Shown here piece by piece: positions 4,923-6,681 of a stretch of 6,681 nt of DNA. Below the pieces are notes generated by a model, which was given only the letters and a program-made list of their open reading frames with translations, did not search any database and had not been told where the DNA came from. The stretch's first letter is position 1, and each line of letters begins with the position of its first letter. Origin of the DNA: DASQLQ01 sp035629935. GTDB lineage: Bacteria > Actinomycetota > CADDZG01 > WHSQ01. The stretch lies in assembly GCA_035629935.1 (NCBI GenBank), contig DASQLQ010000142.1, forward strand, positions 1-6,681. Direction: 5' to 3'. A program made the translations under genes and the position numbers.

Positions 4923-6535
4923 AGGTAGCCGAGGTTGCGCAACGACTCCTCGATCTGGGCTTCTTCCTCGGCCGAATACGCGGCAGCCTCTGCCCCCGCA
5001 CCCGCCAGAGGCAGGTCCATCTCTTCGGTCACAACTGGACGTTCGGCCAACAAGCTCGCCGGGAGGTACTCGGACAGCACCCTCCCGTCCATGGGGGGGA
5101 GCTTGCATCCGGCGAGATACAGGCCGGTAGGGGCGATGTCGTAGATGGAAGCCGTCAGACCGGAGTCCGGCGAGATCCCCGGCCCCGCCAACCCGAAGAT
5201 GCCGTCGACCTGGTGGAACCCCCGCGGCAGCTCCCGGTAGTCGTCGAGGATCGACGGTGAATACAACCCATCGGACAGTTCGTATGAGTAGGCACGGCAA
5301 ACCGGGAACAGATCCGGCGCATCGACGGCCTGGGGTCCCTCGACCACGTCCTCGCGCCGGTAGATGAGATCGGCGACCGGCAATCCGTCGTCTGGATCCT
5401 TGAGCGCAGAAAAGTGATCGATGATCTCGTCCCTGACCGCTTCGTAATCACCCTGTTCGACGATCCCGTTCGGCTCCCGGCCCTTGAGGTTGATGTAGAT
5501 CCCCTGCTGCGGGATGGGGCCCGAGAACGCTTTGGTCGTCGACCAGTCGATCGATGCCTGGGCCGCGCCCTTAGCCTTCTGCCAGACCGATTTCGGGAGG
5601 ACCTTCTTCGCACGCCGCGCTACCTTGCGCACCCCGGCGGACTTCGTCACCGACCCCGCTCCGCCCACGTTGAGCAACCCCCACTCCCGCAGGGCGACGT
5701 TTACGTTGACGCTCTTCTCTTTGGGACCGAAGCCGTGGTCGGACATCGTGACGACGTAAGCGTCGCTGCCCGCCCATTCGAGGAGCTCGCCCATCATCTC
5801 GTCCATCTCGTCGAAGAAGGCCCAGGCACGCTCGCGGATAGGCGCCGCTTCCGGCCTCTCGAAATGCTCACAGTTCGGGTCGAGATACTTGTAGTGGACG
5901 TGCATCAGCCGATCGGGGGCCTCGAGGACCGCGAACAGGAACGGGATGTCGGTGTGGGTGTCAAGGAGATGCCTGAGCGCCAAACGCTTGCGCGCCAGAT
6001 TGCGTGACAGGCGCTCGATGATCTCGGTGTTCTTCCAGTCTTCGTCGTAGTTGACCTCGATGTCGATCTCGTAACCGCCGGCCGCAGCCACGAGATCCTT
6101 CGCCAGTGACTCGGGATGTGTGAAGTTCTCGGGCGTCTCTCCCCCGCCCTCCGGCGTCAACATCCCCGATACCGAGAATCCGTCGACAACGGGCGGCGGG
6201 AACGTCATCGGGACGTTGAAGACACCCATCCGGATCCCCTGGGCGTTCGCCACGTTCCACATCGCAGGCGCGGTAACGCGGTCGAGTCGAACCAGACCGC
6301 CCTTGCGTTGGACATTCCCCAACGTGAAGCCGAAGATCCCGTGCCGTCCCGGGTTCACACCGGTGAAGATCGAGGTCCACCCGGGCGGCGTGTAAGGCGG
6401 GATCGTCGAAGTCAGGATCCCCGATGCGCTGCGATCGAGGAGCTTCTTGTAGTTAGGCAGATGTCCCGCGGCGAAGGCGGGATCGAAAACGTTGTAAGTG
6501 GCACCATCGATGCCGAGGAGTAGGACTTTGCTCAC
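4919..6535 (-). CDS. AP-superfamily phosphohydrolase/phosphomutase, COG3379-like (paralogue B), complete
   Basis: A 538-aa protein with the alkaline-phosphatase fold. The N-terminus LLLGIDGATYNVFD supplies the first metal Asp (D10). IPPYTPPGWTSIFTG carries the likely nucleophile Thr49, and NPGRHGIFGF (61-70) is typical of the group. The remaining ligands are D208 and H212 (APDRLMH), D266-H267 (SDHGF) and H441 (GFHQVDG), so the enzyme looks active. There is no signal peptide or membrane segment, so it should be cytosolic. Members of this group are mostly uncharacterised predicted phosphohydrolases, phosphodiesterases or mutases; the substrate is unknown. The start is GTG 6535: the family N-terminus begins there and an in-frame stop lies 15 nt upstream. 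It has no clear Shine-Dalgarno but overlaps the stop of the upstream membrane-protein gene (GTGA), and its own TGA overlaps the next ATG. The C-terminal tail YSAEEEAQIEESLRNLGYL (520-538) nearly repeats that of paralogue A. Confidence 0.92.
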   Translation of the reverse strand: MSKVLLLGIDGATYNVFDPAFAAGHLPNYKKLLDRSASGILTSTIPPYTPPGWTSIFTGVNPGRHGIFGFTLGNVQRKGGLVRLDRVTAPAMWNVANAQGIRMGVFNVPMTFPPPVVDGFSVSGMLTPEGGGETPENFTHPESLAKDLVAAAGGYEIDIEVNYDEDWKNTEIIERLSRNLARKRLALRHLLDTHTDIPFLFAVLEAPDRLMHVHYKYLDPNCEHFERPEAAPIRERAWAFFDEMDEMMGELLEWAGSDAYVVTMSDHGFGPKEKSVNVNVALREWGLLNVGGAGSVTKSAGVRKVARRAKKVLPKSVWQKAKGAAQASIDWSTTKAFSGPIPQQGIYINLKGREPNGIVEQGDYEAVRDEIIDHFSALKDPDDGLPVADLIYRREDVVEGPQAVDAPDLFPVCRAYSYELSDGLYSPSILDDYRELPRGFHQVDGIFGLAGPGISPDSGLTASIYDIAPTGLYLAGCKLPPMDGRVLSEYLPASLLAERPVVTEEMDLPLAGAGAEAAAYSAEEEAQIEESLRNLGYL

Positions 6536-6681
6536 GACGGAGGCAGCCTAAGCCGACGCCTGACGGTCATGAGGATCCCTAGCGTCACCATGGCGATACC
6601 CACCCAAAGGGCCGGGACCACGAAGCCGGTGATGGGTCCGAAAACGAACACGATCCCCTGCACATCGGGCATGCCGGGGTT
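6532..6681 (-). CDS. C-terminal end of an unidentified membrane protein, 5' truncated by window edge
   Basis: Reading the - strand from the right edge gives 49 residues and a TGA. The visible part contains one or two hydrophobic segments (IVFVFGPITGFVVPALW, then VGIAMVTLGILMTV) and ends in the basic tail RRRLRLPPS, which by the positive-inside rule puts the C-terminus in the cytoplasm. The TGA overlaps the GTG of paralogue B by 4 nt (GTGA), the same arrangement as the next junction, which strongly supports this short frame being real. An ATG at codon 4 could in principle start a 46-aa protein, but no Shine-Dalgarno can be judged this close to the edge, and a longer gene entering from outside is more likely. 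Too little is visible to name a family. Confidence 0.6.
   Translation of the reverse strand, partial: NPGMPDVQGIVFVFGPITGFVVPALWVGIAMVTLGILMTVRRRLRLPPS

Noticed and set aside
4923..5300. N-terminal extension of the phosphoesterase frame to 5300, which would give a 568-aa protein
   Set aside because: The extra 126 residues lie wholly inside paralogue B in another frame, are Arg/Gly-rich like a shadow of GC-rich coding DNA, and would bury the lipoprotein signal peptide that begins at the ATGA overlap.
5414..6007. 197-codon open frame on the + strand opposite paralogue B
   Set aside because: Antisense shadow of a conserved gene, with no domain, no promoter and no ribosome site noted.
1..6681. 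CRISPR, tRNA/rRNA, insertion sequence, phage or toxin-antitoxin elements
   Set aside because: No regularly spaced repeats, no cloverleaf-like or rRNA-like stretch, no transposase or integrase motif and no paired small genes were seen on either strand.

Overview
The window reads as chromosomal DNA of a high-GC bacterium, most likely a member of the Actinomycetota. The support is a G/C-rich third codon position throughout, GTG starts, a DUF4383-type small membrane protein (a family common in actinobacteria), and an apparently leaderless promoter of TANNNT type placed 6 nt ahead of an ATG. No genus can be named from the sequence alone. There is no rRNA, tRNA, CRISPR array, insertion sequence or phage gene, and coding density is very high.

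Layout. The left part (1-3041) is on the + strand. It holds the C-terminal ~384 codons of an AP-superfamily phosphohydrolase (COG3379-like, called paralogue A here). Three bases later comes a complete polyprenyl glycosylphosphotransferase (initiating sugar transferase, 487 aa). After a 41-nt gap with a good promoter comes a 125-aa protein made of two ACT domains. A GC-rich inverted repeat at 3046-3077 acts as a two-way terminator, because everything to its right is on the - strand. In transcription order (right to left) those genes are: the tail of an unidentified membrane protein, a complete 538-aa COG3379-like phosphohydrolase (paralogue B), a 442-aa lipoprotein of the phosphoesterase family (PF04185; phospholipase C / acid phosphatase AcpA type), and a 126-aa four-helix DUF4383-like membrane protein. 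The first three are joined by 4-nt stop/start overlaps (GTGA and ATGA), so they are probably one translationally coupled operon. The last gene has its own Shine-Dalgarno and sits 120 nt away behind a hairpin.

How the genes may work together (inference). The sugar transferase should load the first sugar-1-phosphate onto undecaprenyl phosphate at the inner face of the membrane, starting a surface glycan. Two cytosolic AP-superfamily enzymes with intact metal ligands lie close by, one directly upstream of the transferase and one coupled to an exported lipoprotein phosphoesterase. This suggests an envelope-glycan or phospholipid locus in which phosphate esters are processed on both sides of the membrane. 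The ACT protein and the DUF4383 protein may be unrelated neighbours.

No plainly new system is visible. The items most worth a second look are the paralogue pair with its nearly identical C-terminal tail, the coupling of a cytosolic and an exported phosphohydrolase, and the leaderless ACT-ACT gene.
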